Assembly: GCA_024232855.1 (NCBI GenBank)
Contig: JAAEPH010000196.1
Coordinates: 1-41,309 of the forward strand
Length of the DNA: 41,309 nt
Reading direction: 5' to 3'
From: Gammaproteobacteria bacterium
GTDB taxonomy: Bacteria > Pseudomonadota > Gammaproteobacteria > GCA-001735895
The notes below the pieces were generated by a model. The model worked only from the letters and a program-made list of their open reading frames with translations, searched no databases and was not told the DNA's origin. Shown here piece after piece: positions 17,534-25,079 of the stretch (the stretch's first letter is position 1; every line of letters starts with the position of its first letter). A program made the position numbers and the translations under genes.

Positions 17534-17640
17534 CCCGCAGAGACGTTGAGCGCGCGGAGGACGCAGAGATACCTGGGGGCATACCTTTTCAAGAACCTCA
17601 GCGCTTACCGCGCTCTCCCGCGCCTCTGCGTGAAAACGCC
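17534..17640. repeat. Palindromic repeat family C, diverged copy 3
   Basis: CCCGCAGAGACG on the left is mirrored by CGCCTCTGCG on the right, with the internal CTCAGCG block shared with copies 1 and 2. It is more degenerate than the other two. It fills much of the gap between soxB and the small gene at 17649. Confidence 0.5.
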
Positions 17641-17648
17641 GGGGCGTC

Positions 17649-17912
17649 TTAACGCAAGGCTTTCAGGTTGGAAATCAGGAGCTCCTTCTTGCGATTGATT
17701 TCCTCCCTGAGCTGATGCGCCAGGTCTATTTCGGGTCCGCAGCAATTGACGGCGGTTTCGACGTGATTTTTGGTTGTTTTTTCGACTGTTTTCATCAGCA
17801 ACTGGCCGACGAGCGCGCTAACTTTCTCTTTTTCCTCATCCGACAGGTCATGGGTAGATAGCGCATCCATAATGGCCGCCGTGGTATCGTCGATAGAACT
17901 TTGAACTGACAT
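17649..17912 (-). CDS. Small hypothetical protein with a Cys-Cys motif
   Basis: Protein of 87 residues with no family I recognise. It is highly charged and mostly helical in pattern, with a central NCCGPEIDLAHQLREEINRK. There is no signal peptide or membrane segment. A strong ribosome binding site, GGAGG, stands four bases before the ATG, and the frame is uninterrupted, which supports a real gene. It reads in the same direction as soxB but ends about 280 bases upstream of it, with a repeat between. A palindromic MITE lies 18 bases upstream of its start and may carry or block its promoter. Confidence 0.6.
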   Translation of the reverse strand: MSVQSSIDDTTAAIMDALSTHDLSDEEKEKVSALVGQLLMKTVEKTTKNHVETAVNCCGPEIDLAHQLREEINRKKELLISNLKALR

Positions 17913-17929
17913 AATTCCTCCTTATCTTT

Positions 17930-18095
17930 TAGCCCGGAAAATTCATGAATATGCACAATCTCGCTTGTCTATTGATTCCACAAGAAATATATCCTCAGTC
18001 GCTCGTAATCACTGATACGAGACTTCTTCGGATATTTCCTTGTGAAATCAATATACTGCGCGATTTTTGCGCATATTTATGAATTTTCCGGGCTA
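17930..18095. repeat. MITE-like palindromic element, family A, complete copy
   Basis: A 166-bp element runs from TAGCCCGGAAAATTCATGAA to its near inverse, ending TTCCGGGCTA. Arms pair along nearly the whole length, with a central CTCGTA/TACGAG stem. The TA at both outer edges would fit a TA target duplication, as made by IS630/mariner-type transposases (inference). The copy at 1-139 is a direct repeat of it. It is fused to the 5' side of a truncated transporter gene. Confidence 0.85.
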
Positions 18096-18437
18096 GGTGT
18101 TGCCTACTCCTCTTCAACCATTATTTCATCCATTAGTCTGTTGGGAATCGGTATCGGGATTGGCGTCATTATCGTTAATTTAATGACCGAGCTTCAGCTG
18201 AGTTCCCCTGAACAGGATCGCGCCGGAATAATGGGAGCGGCGCAAGCAATCGGAGGAAGCAGTCTTCCAATTGGAATGGCGTTGAGTGGATTATTGTTAG
18301 ATGGTTTACACTTTCAAGGGATATCATACGAAACCGCGATGCAGGGAATATTGCTTGCATCAGCGGCTCTTTCGGTATTTGCCTCGATTACTGCTTTGTC
18401 AAAATATAATACCGCAACGAAGGAGTATCAGACCTGA
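18096..18437 (+). pseudogene. C-terminal fragment of an MFS-type transporter
   Basis: About 113 residues with three hydrophobic segments (SISLLGIGIGIGVIIVNLMT, then a GSSLPIGMALSGLLLD segment and a GILLASAALSVFASI segment). The pattern matches the last helices of major facilitator transporters. The homology begins exactly at the end of the palindromic element, and no 5' part exists upstream. An in-frame GTG inside the repeat at 18042 could start a short chimeric product. The stop overlaps the MerR-type start by one base (TGATG), showing an original transporter-regulator operon. Confidence 0.65.
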
Positions 18438-18961
18438 TGATAACGGTTAGGGAACTTGCAAGGCGCTTCGGCCTGACGCGATCTACGCTTCTTTACTACG
18501 ATCGGATCAGCCTGTTAAAACCAGCCGGGCGATCGGAATCAGGTTACCGCCTCTATGATACGGAATGCATAGATAGACTGCGGATGATCGACATATACAG
18601 AAATACCGGTTTAAGCTTAAGCGAAATCCGGGGATTGCTGGATGGTAACAGGGGATCGAAGCCGGAAATTCTTCATGCTCGCCTGGTCGAGCTGGATAGA
18701 CAAGTCGCCGAGCTTCGCACTCAGCAGCGGGTAATCATCGGCTTACTGAAAAACGTGGGCGACGCCAGGCCGACAATTGCGATTGACCGGGGAACCTGGG
18801 TAGAAATCCTGCGTGCATCGGGCATGAACGAACAGGATATGCAACGCTGGCATCATGAGTTTGAACATAATGCACCCGCGGCTCATCATTCCTTTCTGCG
18901 TTGGCTCGGCATCCCGGAGGACGAGGTTGACCAGATCAGAGAGAAATCGAAGCCATCCTGA
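18437..18961 (+). CDS. MerR family transcriptional regulator
   Basis: Protein of 174 residues. The N-terminal winged helix-turn-helix ITVRELARRFGLTRSTLLYY is followed by DRISLLKPAGRSESGYRLYD and the MerR wing. A coiled-coil dimerisation helix lies near residues 75-110. The C-terminal about 60 residues (TWVEILRASGMNEQDMQRWH) form a small effector domain of unknown ligand and lack a metal-binding Cys set, so a metal sensor is unlikely. Its start overlaps the stop of the truncated transporter by one base, so the regulator has probably lost its partner. Confidence 0.85.
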   Translation: MITVRELARRFGLTRSTLLYYDRISLLKPAGRSESGYRLYDTECIDRLRMIDIYRNTGLSLSEIRGLLDGNRGSKPEILHARLVELDRQVAELRTQQRVIIGLLKNVGDARPTIAIDRGTWVEILRASGMNEQDMQRWHHEFEHNAPAAHHSFLRWLGIPEDEVDQIREKSKPS

Positions 18962-19220
18962 AATCCCGGCAGGAGTAAGCGGCCGCCGGCATCCATTGTC
19001 CTGGCGCCGCTACCCGCGAAACCGCCAATAAAATCCGTTCCATTGACCGCTTACTAAGCCTGAGCAGCCATTCGAGGCGCCTGAAACGTTTCTGTCGAAT
19101 AGTCTCTGATCGGCACCCGGGGTCCATTGAAAGAGTGGTAAATGAATGAGAGCATGGGAGAAAATTTTGCTACATATCAGGGTATTCGCCCTGGCTAAAT
19201 AATCACCTATTCGGAGTCAC

Positions 19221-19643
19221 ATGAAAGCAACGAAATTTACACCTGAATTTTTAAACAATTTTGGTAATGATTACCTGCCGGGTCATTTGGGTATAACAGT
19301 TACTGAGGTTTCACCAGGAATGATCAAGGCCTTTTTTCAGGTGAAGAAATCGTTGTTAGCCCCCAATGAGTATCTTCATGCAGGTAGTGTCGTATCACTG
19401 GCGGATTCGTGCGCCGGATATGGTTGCCACTCGAACCTCCCGGAAGGCGCTACAGGCTTCACTACAATCGAACTAAAAACAAATCATTTCGGTACGGCCC
19501 GCGAAGGTATTATCCAATGTGTTGCTAATGTTATTCATTCAGGTAAAACAACGCAGGTTTGGGATGCTACCGTTTCCGATAGTGCGTCTGGAAAAACAAT
19601 TGCAATATTTCGCTGCACTCAAATGATACTTTATGCAAAATAG
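19221..19643 (+). CDS. PaaI-family hotdog thioesterase
   Basis: Protein of 140 residues with a single hotdog domain, expected to hydrolyse acyl- or aryl-CoA thioesters. It shows NEYLHAGSVVSLADSCAGYG, in which the residues after HAG lie on the active-site helix, then FTTIELKTNHFGTAREG typical of PaaI proteins. GGAG stands six bases before the ATG. Base composition is clearly more AT-rich than the catabolic genes around it, as for the MerR region, suggesting an acquired block. The 260 bases upstream hold no gene I can recognise. Substrate unknown. Confidence 0.8.
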   Translation: MKATKFTPEFLNNFGNDYLPGHLGITVTEVSPGMIKAFFQVKKSLLAPNEYLHAGSVVSLADSCAGYGCHSNLPEGATGFTTIELKTNHFGTAREGIIQCVANVIHSGKTTQVWDATVSDSASGKTIAIFRCTQMILYAK

Positions 19644-19756
19644 TTTTCCTCAGTTCACGGGGACACACACCCTCCTGAAGACACACCCAGGCAACGCAGC
19701 ACAACCTATGGCGCGGAGGTACAGGGTAACCGGCGATACAGGACTGAGCCGAAGCT

Positions 19757-20194
19757 TCAGTTGTAATCCTCGGCAATAACTTTTTCAGGCGTAAACACCG
19801 CTAGCGCGCCCTCCCCTCCCGAGGTCACTGACTCCATGAATGAACGCGCCTCTTCGTCAGTGTCATGATACCGCCGCACCAGCCGCCAGCAGATTTCGTC
19901 GACCCAGGGATCGCCTTCCGGTACCAGTTCAACCGTTCCGTAAAGCATTACCGCCCGGCCGTCGGGGCTATCGCCGGCAACGCATACCCCGATACGGGGG
20001 TCACGCCGCAGGTTCCGGTATTTCGCACTCTTTACAAACATCGATATGTATATTTTGCCATCCTCGTAGAGGTACCACACCGGTGTAAGTTGTGGCGGGC
20101 CGTTCATACGGTTAGTACCGACGGTGGCAAATCGTGGCGCCCGCAGGAACGCGTCAATCTGAGCCTGCGACATGTTGGAGGGTTGATGGGACAT
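19757..20194 (-). CDS. Pyridoxamine 5'-phosphate oxidase-like FMN-binding protein
   Basis: Protein of 145 residues with a split-barrel flavin-binding domain. Core motifs are FATVGTNRMNGPPQLTPVWY, then KIYISMFVKSAKYRNLRRDP and VMLYGTVELV. Proteins of this type bind FMN, F420 or haem and reduce varied substrates; none can be named here. The ATG at 20194 (MSHQPSNMSQ) is preceded by GAGGAG at suitable distance, and the longer in-frame start would skip that site. It is a single gene, convergent with the PaaI-type gene. Confidence 0.8.
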   Translation of the reverse strand: MSHQPSNMSQAQIDAFLRAPRFATVGTNRMNGPPQLTPVWYLYEDGKIYISMFVKSAKYRNLRRDPRIGVCVAGDSPDGRAVMLYGTVELVPEGDPWVDEICWRLVRRYHDTDEEARSFMESVTSGGEGALAVFTPEKVIAEDYN

Positions 20195-20334
20195 CGGCGG
20201 TTTCTCCTCTAATCCGTTGGCGGCAGCATAGCATTTATGCATTTACCGGAGTATTGGCCGGTAATCGTCAGATCGGTCTTCAACAGGCGGGATTCGCCAG
20301 ACGCTTACGCGCTAATAGCCAACTACTCGCAATG

Positions 20335-20754
20335 CTACTTCACGCCCGTCAGCCGCAAATGACTTTGGGTCTCATCGACAACGGCGATTTTGCGCACCTC
20401 ATCGAGAATAGCGTCGAGGCGCTTAAGTGAAGCGGTGCGGATCTCAAGCACTAGATCGTAGCGACCACTGAGCGAATGGATGTCGATGATAGCGGGTATC
20501 CTTTTTAGCGCTACCAGCGCGCTGCGGTTGTCGGCGGCGCTGAGTTTGATCAGAGTAAACGCGCTGATCTGGTGGTCGTCGTCGGCCGCACCCAATTCGA
20601 CGGTAAAGCGGTGAATCACGTTTTGATCCAGTAGTCGCATGATGCGGTTTTGCACCGTGCCGCGCGACACCTTTAAGCGCCTGGCCAGGTCGGTGGCGGG
20701 CATTCGAGCGTCCCTGGTCAGCAAATGCAGCAGTTCGCGGTCGAGTTCGTCCAC
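20335..20754 (-). CDS. Lrp/AsnC family transcriptional regulator
   Basis: Protein of 139 residues. The N-terminal helix-turn-helix (LDRELLHLLTRDARMPATDL, then SRGTVQNRIMRL) is followed by an AsnC-type ligand-binding domain with IIDIHSLSGRYDLVLEIRT. The start is a GTG at 20754 with GGAG upstream. It is divergent from the ALDH7-type gene across 148 bases that contain a strong dyad, the usual arrangement for a local activator or repressor sensing an amino acid. Given its neighbours, lysine or a breakdown product is the likely ligand (inference). Confidence 0.85.
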   Translation of the reverse strand: MDELDRELLHLLTRDARMPATDLARRLKVSRGTVQNRIMRLLDQNVIHRFTVELGAADDDHQISAFTLIKLSAADNRSALVALKRIPAIIDIHSLSGRYDLVLEIRTASLKRLDAILDEVRKIAVVDETQSHLRLTGVK

Positions 20755-20780
20755 AGATTCTCCTGGCTGAATTGGCTACA

Positions 20781-20817
20781 CGCCAAAGATAATTGCCATA
20801 TTGCAATTTATTTGGCG
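20781..20817. promoter_or_regulatory. Extended dyad, candidate Lrp-type operator
   Basis: The stretch reads CGCCAAAGATAATTGC, then CATATT, then GCAATTTATTTGGCG: near-perfect inverted repeats with one base of slippage and a perfect AATTGC/GCAATT core. It lies 27 bases upstream of the regulator start and about 85 bases upstream of the aldehyde dehydrogenase start. Size and AT-rich centre suit an Lrp/AsnC dimer site. Confidence 0.6.
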
Positions 20818-20902
20818 ATTCGTCAAAGTATACGCTCTTTCTATTGACGTGCTAATGCGCTGAAATAGCGTCGATAAATTCATACTGATTGAGGGTGACA
20901 TC

Positions 20903-22405
20903 ATGACGCATCGTGATATTTTAACGGCTTGCAAACTGACCGATAGCGAAATCAACGGCGGCGCATTAAGCGTCATCACACCAATTGACGGCGCAGAAAT
21001 CGCCCGATTAGCAACTCACGGTTACGCCGATGTCGAGGCGATGATCGCGCGCGGCGACAGCGCTTTCAAAGCCTGGCGACAAGTGCCCGCGCCACGCCGA
21101 GGTGAGTTGGTGCGCTTGATCGGCGAAGGCTTGCGCGCCGAAAAAGAAGCGCTCGGCAAACTGGTTACTCTGGAATGTGGCAAGCTTTACCAGGAAGGCC
21201 TGGGCGAAGTGCAGGAAATGATCGACATCTGCGACTTCGCGGTCGGTCTGTCGCGCCAGCTTTACGGGTTGACTATCGCTTCCGAGCGACCCAGCCACGC
21301 GATGCGTGAAACCTGGCATCCGATGGGGGTCTGCGGCATTATCACCGCGTTCAATTTTCCAGTAGCACCATGGTGTTGGAACGCCGCGCTGGCACTGGTT
21401 TGCGGTGATCCGATTATCTGGAAACCCTCCGAAAAAGCACCGCTGAGCGCGCTGGCAACGCAAAAAATTTGCGAACGCGCAATGAAACGCTTCGGTGACG
21501 ACGCTCCCGATGGGCTGATTCAAACCGTTATCGGCGAACTCGAAACCGGCGAAACCCTGGCCAACAGTCACAGCGTAAAAATTATTTCCGCCACGGGTTC
21601 GACCCGCATGGGGCACGCCGTGGCGAAAGCCGCCAGCGCGCGCTTTGCGCGCTGCATTCTCGAACTCGGTGGCAACAATGCGATGATCGTCGCGCCGACA
21701 GCCGACCTCGATATGGCCCTGCGCGCGATTGTATTTTCCGCTGTCGGCACCGCCGGGCAGCGCTGCACCACGCTTCGACGGCTGATTGTGCACGAAAGCG
21801 TTTACGATCAATTGCTGCCGCGACTAATCGACGTGTACGCCGGCCTGCCCATTGGTAACCCGCTTGAAGAAGGCATTTTGGTCGGCCCGTTGATCGACAT
21901 CGATGCCATGCAGCGCGCACAAACGGCACTGGAAAAGGCGGTTGCCGACGGCGGCACCGTACATGGTGGCGGGCAGGCGCTGGGTGATGAGTACCCCAAT
22001 GCGGCCTACTTTAAACCGGCGATTGTCGAAATGCCGGGGCAAACCGAGATCGTCTGCGAGGAAACCTTCGCGCCGATTTTGTACGCGATGAAATACGATA
22101 CGCTGGACAGCGCCATCGCACTGCACAATGGCGTACCACAGGGACTCAGCTCGTGCATTTTCTCCAACGACGTGCGTGAAACCGAGCAATTTCTCTCCGA
22201 TGTCGGCTCCGACTGCGGTATCGCAAACGTCAATATCGGCCCGAGTGGCGCGGAAATCGGCGGCGCCTTCGGCGGGGAAAAGGACACCGGCGGCGGCCGT
22301 GAAAGCGGTTCCGATGCCTGGAAAGGCTATATGCGCAGGCAGACCAACACCATTAATTACTCGCGCGAATTGCCACTGGCGCAAGGAATCAAGTTCGATA
22401 TTTAA
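20903..22405 (+). CDS. amaB: ALDH7-family aldehyde dehydrogenase (alpha-aminoadipic semialdehyde dehydrogenase type)
   Basis: Protein of 500 residues that should oxidise alpha-aminoadipate semialdehyde (in equilibrium with piperideine-6-carboxylate) to aminoadipate with NAD(P). Catalytic Cys288 is in GQRCTTLRR and general-base Glu254 in LELGGNN. The antiquitin-type C-terminus GSDAWKGYMRRQTNTINYSR is intact and separates this family from other ALDHs. A saccharopine dehydrogenase-like gene follows about 230 bases downstream, and a divergent Lrp-type regulator precedes it, so a lysine catabolic role is favoured. The family assignment is firm; the symbol is by analogy with Pseudomonas AmaB. Confidence 0.85.
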   Translation: MTHRDILTACKLTDSEINGGALSVITPIDGAEIARLATHGYADVEAMIARGDSAFKAWRQVPAPRRGELVRLIGEGLRAEKEALGKLVTLECGKLYQEGLGEVQEMIDICDFAVGLSRQLYGLTIASERPSHAMRETWHPMGVCGIITAFNFPVAPWCWNAALALVCGDPIIWKPSEKAPLSALATQKICERAMKRFGDDAPDGLIQTVIGELETGETLANSHSVKIISATGSTRMGHAVAKAASARFARCILELGGNNAMIVAPTADLDMALRAIVFSAVGTAGQRCTTLRRLIVHESVYDQLLPRLIDVYAGLPIGNPLEEGILVGPLIDIDAMQRAQTALEKAVADGGTVHGGGQALGDEYPNAAYFKPAIVEMPGQTEIVCEETFAPILYAMKYDTLDSAIALHNGVPQGLSSCIFSNDVRETEQFLSDVGSDCGIANVNIGPSGAEIGGAFGGEKDTGGGRESGSDAWKGYMRRQTNTINYSRELPLAQGIKFDI

Positions 22406-22419
22406 GCGCCCGCTAAAAG

Positions 22420-22453
22420 CGTTTTCCCTCACCCACAGGGGGGAGGGAAAACG
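22420..22453 (+). terminator. Stem-loop after the ALDH7 gene
   Basis: An 11-bp stem, CGTTTTCCCTC/GAGGGAAAACG, with a 12-base loop starts 15 bases after the stop. A few T-rich bases follow. It probably ends or attenuates transcription before the saccharopine dehydrogenase-like gene. Confidence 0.55.
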
Positions 22454-22473
22454 TTCAGGATTTAGTTGTTTAA

Positions 22474-22573
22474 GTCATTGCGAGCGAAGCGAAGCAATCT
22501 TTTTACTATAATCAATAAGTTAAAGATTGCCGCATCCCGCCACGGCCTTCGGCCTCGCGGTCCTCGCAATGAC
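22474..22573. repeat. Palindromic repeat family E (GTCATTGCGAG ends), copy 1
   Basis: The ends GTCATTGCGAGCGAAGC and GGTCCTCGCAATGAC are inverted repeats, with an inner GGCCTTCGGCC hairpin. A second copy lies in the opposite orientation at 24391-24491. This type of element is widespread in bacterial genomes. It separates the ALDH7 and saccharopine dehydrogenase-like genes. Confidence 0.85.
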
Positions 22574-22633
22574 GAATTAATCAGAGGTTTGCTAAATCAA
22601 TCGCGGAAATCCTGTTTTAGAGAGAAATCAACG

Positions 22634-23695
22634 ATGAAAAAAATTGCCGTTTTAGGGTTAGGAAAAGTCGGTGCATTGGCGGCCAAACTGCTGCACGAAT
22701 CGGGCTTTGAAGTGACCGGATACGACTTATCGGCGGGCGACGAGTTTCCGTTTGCCCATCGCGAAGCGGATATGGCCAATGTCGACGGCCTGAAATCGCT
22801 GTTCGCGGATGTGGACGCGGTGCTTTCCTGCCTGCCGTTTCAACTTAACGTCGGCGTCGCAACCGCGGCGCACGCGGCGGGAATTCACTATTTCGATCTG
22901 ACCGAAGACGTGCCGACCACCAAAGCCATTATTGAACTCAGCCATACGTCGAAGGCGGTGATGGCGCCGCAGTGCGGTTTGGCGCCGGGTTTTGTCGGCA
23001 TCGTCGGCGCCTCGCAAATTGCCGAGTTCGAGCACTGCCGTTCTTGCCGCATGCGCGTTGGTGCGCTGCCGCAAAACCCCACGGGACTGATGGGCTACGC
23101 GTTTAACTGGTCGCCCGACGGCGTGGTCAACGAATACCTCAACGACTGCGAGGTGATCGAAAACGGCGAGCGCAAATGGGTCTCACCGATGGAGTGGCAC
23201 GAAATCCTGTATATCGACGGCGTTAAGCTGGAAGCGTTTACCACCTCCGGCGGACTAGGCACTATGTGCGACACCTACCTCGGCCAGGTCGACAATATCG
23301 ACTACAAAACCATGCGTTATCCGGGGCACATGGCGTTGATGAATTTCTTCTTTCACGAACTGCTGATGCGCGACCGCCGAGGCGACGCTGGCGAAATCCT
23401 GGTCAACGCCAAGCCACCGGTGTCCGACGACGTGGTGTACGTGCATGTCGCCTCGGAAGGCACGATCGATGGCCATTTGCATCGCCGCGAGTTTGTGCGG
23501 GGCTATCGGCCAGTTACCGCAGCCGGCGAAATGCAAACTGCGATCGCATGGACGACCTCCACGTCAGTAGTTGCGATTATCGAAATGGTGCGCGATGGCC
23601 TGCTGCCGTCGAGCGGATTCCTCAAGCAGGAAGATGTGCCACTGGATAAATTTTTGGCAACCCGCACCGGCGCGTTTTATGCAACGAGGAATTAG
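22634..23695 (+). CDS. Saccharopine dehydrogenase family protein
   Basis: Protein of 353 residues with an N-terminal Rossmann fold (KIAVLGLGKVGALAAKLL) and the saccharopine dehydrogenase pattern CLPFQLNVGVATAAHAAGIH, then YFDLTEDV and the C-terminal domain starting APQCGLAPGFVGIVGA. Such proteins cleave saccharopine to glutamate and aminoadipate semialdehyde, the substrate of the ALDH7 enzyme upstream. The ATG at 22634 is preceded by GAGA; upstream in-frame codons lie inside the family E repeat and are not coding. No lysine-ketoglutarate reductase gene is present in the window, so the full pathway is not proven. Lysine 6-dehydrogenase-like activity is an alternative. Confidence 0.8.
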   Translation: MKKIAVLGLGKVGALAAKLLHESGFEVTGYDLSAGDEFPFAHREADMANVDGLKSLFADVDAVLSCLPFQLNVGVATAAHAAGIHYFDLTEDVPTTKAIIELSHTSKAVMAPQCGLAPGFVGIVGASQIAEFEHCRSCRMRVGALPQNPTGLMGYAFNWSPDGVVNEYLNDCEVIENGERKWVSPMEWHEILYIDGVKLEAFTTSGGLGTMCDTYLGQVDNIDYKTMRYPGHMALMNFFFHELLMRDRRGDAGEILVNAKPPVSDDVVYVHVASEGTIDGHLHRREFVRGYRPVTAAGEMQTAIAWTTSTSVVAIIEMVRDGLLPSSGFLKQEDVPLDKFLATRTGAFYATRN

Positions 23696-23788
23696 CCGGT
23701 ATGACTCGACATACGGTATTGTCGTAGCCCCCTGAAAATAAAACTAACCGACATCAGGGCAGGCACCGGAATTAAACTGTTCCCGGTC

Positions 23789-24277
23789 TCATCCTCGTTT
23801 GCCGGCCGGGGATATGACATGGCCCACCTGTGGAGGCACGGGAAGTAAAGACTGGGTTAAAAAAGTTTCTTCCAGTAACCGCAGCGGCGCTTCCAGGAAG
23901 GGTTCTACCCTGCGTTTTTCCAGGTTGACGTGAATAGACAACTGCTCCAGCGTGGCACTAAGCGCCCCGCTTTTCACATCCCGCATTTCTTGAAAGTAGT
24001 GTAAGCGTTTATCGTCGAACCCAAGCAATTGAGTGGTCACAATAACCTCGTCATCAACATTCACCTCCCGGATATAGCTTATATGTCCTTCCACGGCAAA
24101 AACTGAATTGCCGGTTCGCTCGACATAAGGTTTTCCAAGCCCGACCACCTCAAAAAACGTATCCGCGGCATGATCAAAAACCAGGGTGTAATAGGCAACA
24201 TTCATATGGCCATTGTAGTCAGCCCATTCAGGCCGCACGGTTTCCTTCCAACAGGATACGGGGGTTTCGATTGTCAT
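23789..24277 (-). CDS. Hotdog thioesterase, 4HBT type, similar to betainyl-CoA thioesterases
   Basis: Protein of 162 residues with one 4-hydroxybenzoyl-CoA thioesterase fold. VRPEWADYNGHMNVAYYTLV carries the DxNGHMN active-site segment, and VIVTTQLLGFDDKRLHYFQE is typical of the group. From memory this resembles the thioesterase part of L-carnitine dehydrogenase fusions and betainyl-CoA thioesterase, which releases glycine betaine. With sarcosine oxidase and a dimethylglycine dehydrogenase-type enzyme in the window this is attractive but unproven. The next gene upstream, a MaoC-type hydratase, is separated from it by nested repeats. Confidence 0.75.
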   Translation of the reverse strand: MTIETPVSCWKETVRPEWADYNGHMNVAYYTLVFDHAADTFFEVVGLGKPYVERTGNSVFAVEGHISYIREVNVDDEVIVTTQLLGFDDKRLHYFQEMRDVKSGALSATLEQLSIHVNLEKRRVEPFLEAPLRLLEETFLTQSLLPVPPQVGHVISPAGKRG

Positions 24278-24348
24278 ATTTATAAGTCCTGTCTACGGTC
24301 TTGTTATCCGGGTCCCAGTCTACTCGATCCAAATAGGAGACATAAACA

Positions 24349-24536
24349 GGGGACAGACCATAAGGGCACTTACTTAAGCTCCAGACGGCCGTCATTGCGA
24401 GGACCGCGAGGCCGAAGGCCGTGGCGGGACGCGGCAATCTCCAAATGCTTGATCTTAAGCAAAAAGATTGCTTCGCTTTGCTCGCAATGACGATAGTTTT
24501 TGGGCTTAAGTGGGAAAGTGGGAAAGTGTCTGTCCC
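24349..24536. repeat. Composite palindrome: GGGACAGAC-ended element with family E nested inside
   Basis: The outer ends AGGGGACAGAC and GTCTGTCCCT, with inner CTTAAGC/GCTTAAG, form an inverted pair around a complete family E repeat at 24391-24491. The simplest reading is insertion of one palindromic element into another. A half copy of the outer end recurs at 30560-30595. No coding content. Confidence 0.7.
24391..24491. repeat. Palindromic repeat family E, copy 2 (inverted)
   Basis: Same element as 22474-22573 in the opposite orientation, starting GTCATTGCGAGGACCGCG and ending TTGCTCGCAATGAC. Together with copy 1 it flanks the saccharopine dehydrogenase-like and thioesterase genes as an inverted pair. 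Confidence 0.85.
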
Positions 24537-24561
24537 TCGAGCACCTCGAATATGCCCCCGG

Positions 24562-25038
24562 TTAATCGTGCCCTGAAACTTTGATCGTCGGTACCCTTGG
24601 CGCCTCAATACTAACGGAAGCCGTTGGCGGCATAACCGTGGCGTCGCCAATCGCAATAAGCTCTTCGTTCTGATTAGTGACCCGACAATCGAGGATTATC
24701 CATTTTCGAGTGGATTGCTTTTCCTTGACCGTTAGCTTCGCCGTCACTCTATCGCCGATGTGGACTGGACATCTGAACTGTAGCTGTTGTCCCAGATAGA
24801 CACTGCCCGGTCCTGGAAGGATAGTGCCGATACAGGTCGAAATCAGGCCGGCCGACCACATACCGTGTGCTATCCGTTTTTTAAATGGCGTGCCTGCCGC
24901 ATATTCGGAATCGAAATGCACCGGATTGATGTCGCCCGACACTTCGCCATACAGAGCGATATCACGTTCAGTGAGGCTTTTGCTGTAGCTGCCGGTGGCG
25001 CCGATTTCAATGTCGTCAAAACTCGTCGAGAAAAGCAT
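24562..25038 (-). CDS. MaoC family (R)-specific enoyl-CoA hydratase-like protein
   Basis: Protein of 158 residues with a single hotdog hydratase domain. The catalytic Asp/His motif is in GEVSGDINPVHFDSEYA near residue 40, followed by KKRIAHGMWSAGLISTCIG. Such enzymes hydrate trans-2-enoyl-CoA to (R)-3-hydroxyacyl-CoA. The ATG at 25038 has AGGT upstream; an earlier in-frame start at 25068 is possible. It ends a minus-strand run of four genes (crotonase, NDP-forming ligase, crotonase, MaoC), 41 bases after the preceding gene, and probably shares its promoter at 28.9 kb. Confidence 0.8.
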   Translation of the reverse strand: MLFSTSFDDIEIGATGSYSKSLTERDIALYGEVSGDINPVHFDSEYAAGTPFKKRIAHGMWSAGLISTCIGTILPGPGSVYLGQQLQFRCPVHIGDRVTAKLTVKEKQSTRKWIILDCRVTNQNEELIAIGDATVMPPTASVSIEAPRVPTIKVSGHD

Positions 25039-25079
25039 ATTTACCTGTATTGATTTTTGTAGCGGCAACGCCGGCTAGC

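Noticed and set aside
18962-19220. Possible small gene on the minus strand (about 63 codons) after the MerR gene
   Set aside because: It has no ribosome site and no recognisable family, and it overlaps the MerR 3' end. I see no supportable feature in this gap.
22406-24561. CRISPR-like repeated sequence
   Set aside because: The repeats are two inverted copies of one palindromic element about 1.9 kb apart, with no regular spacing or spacers. No cas genes are present.
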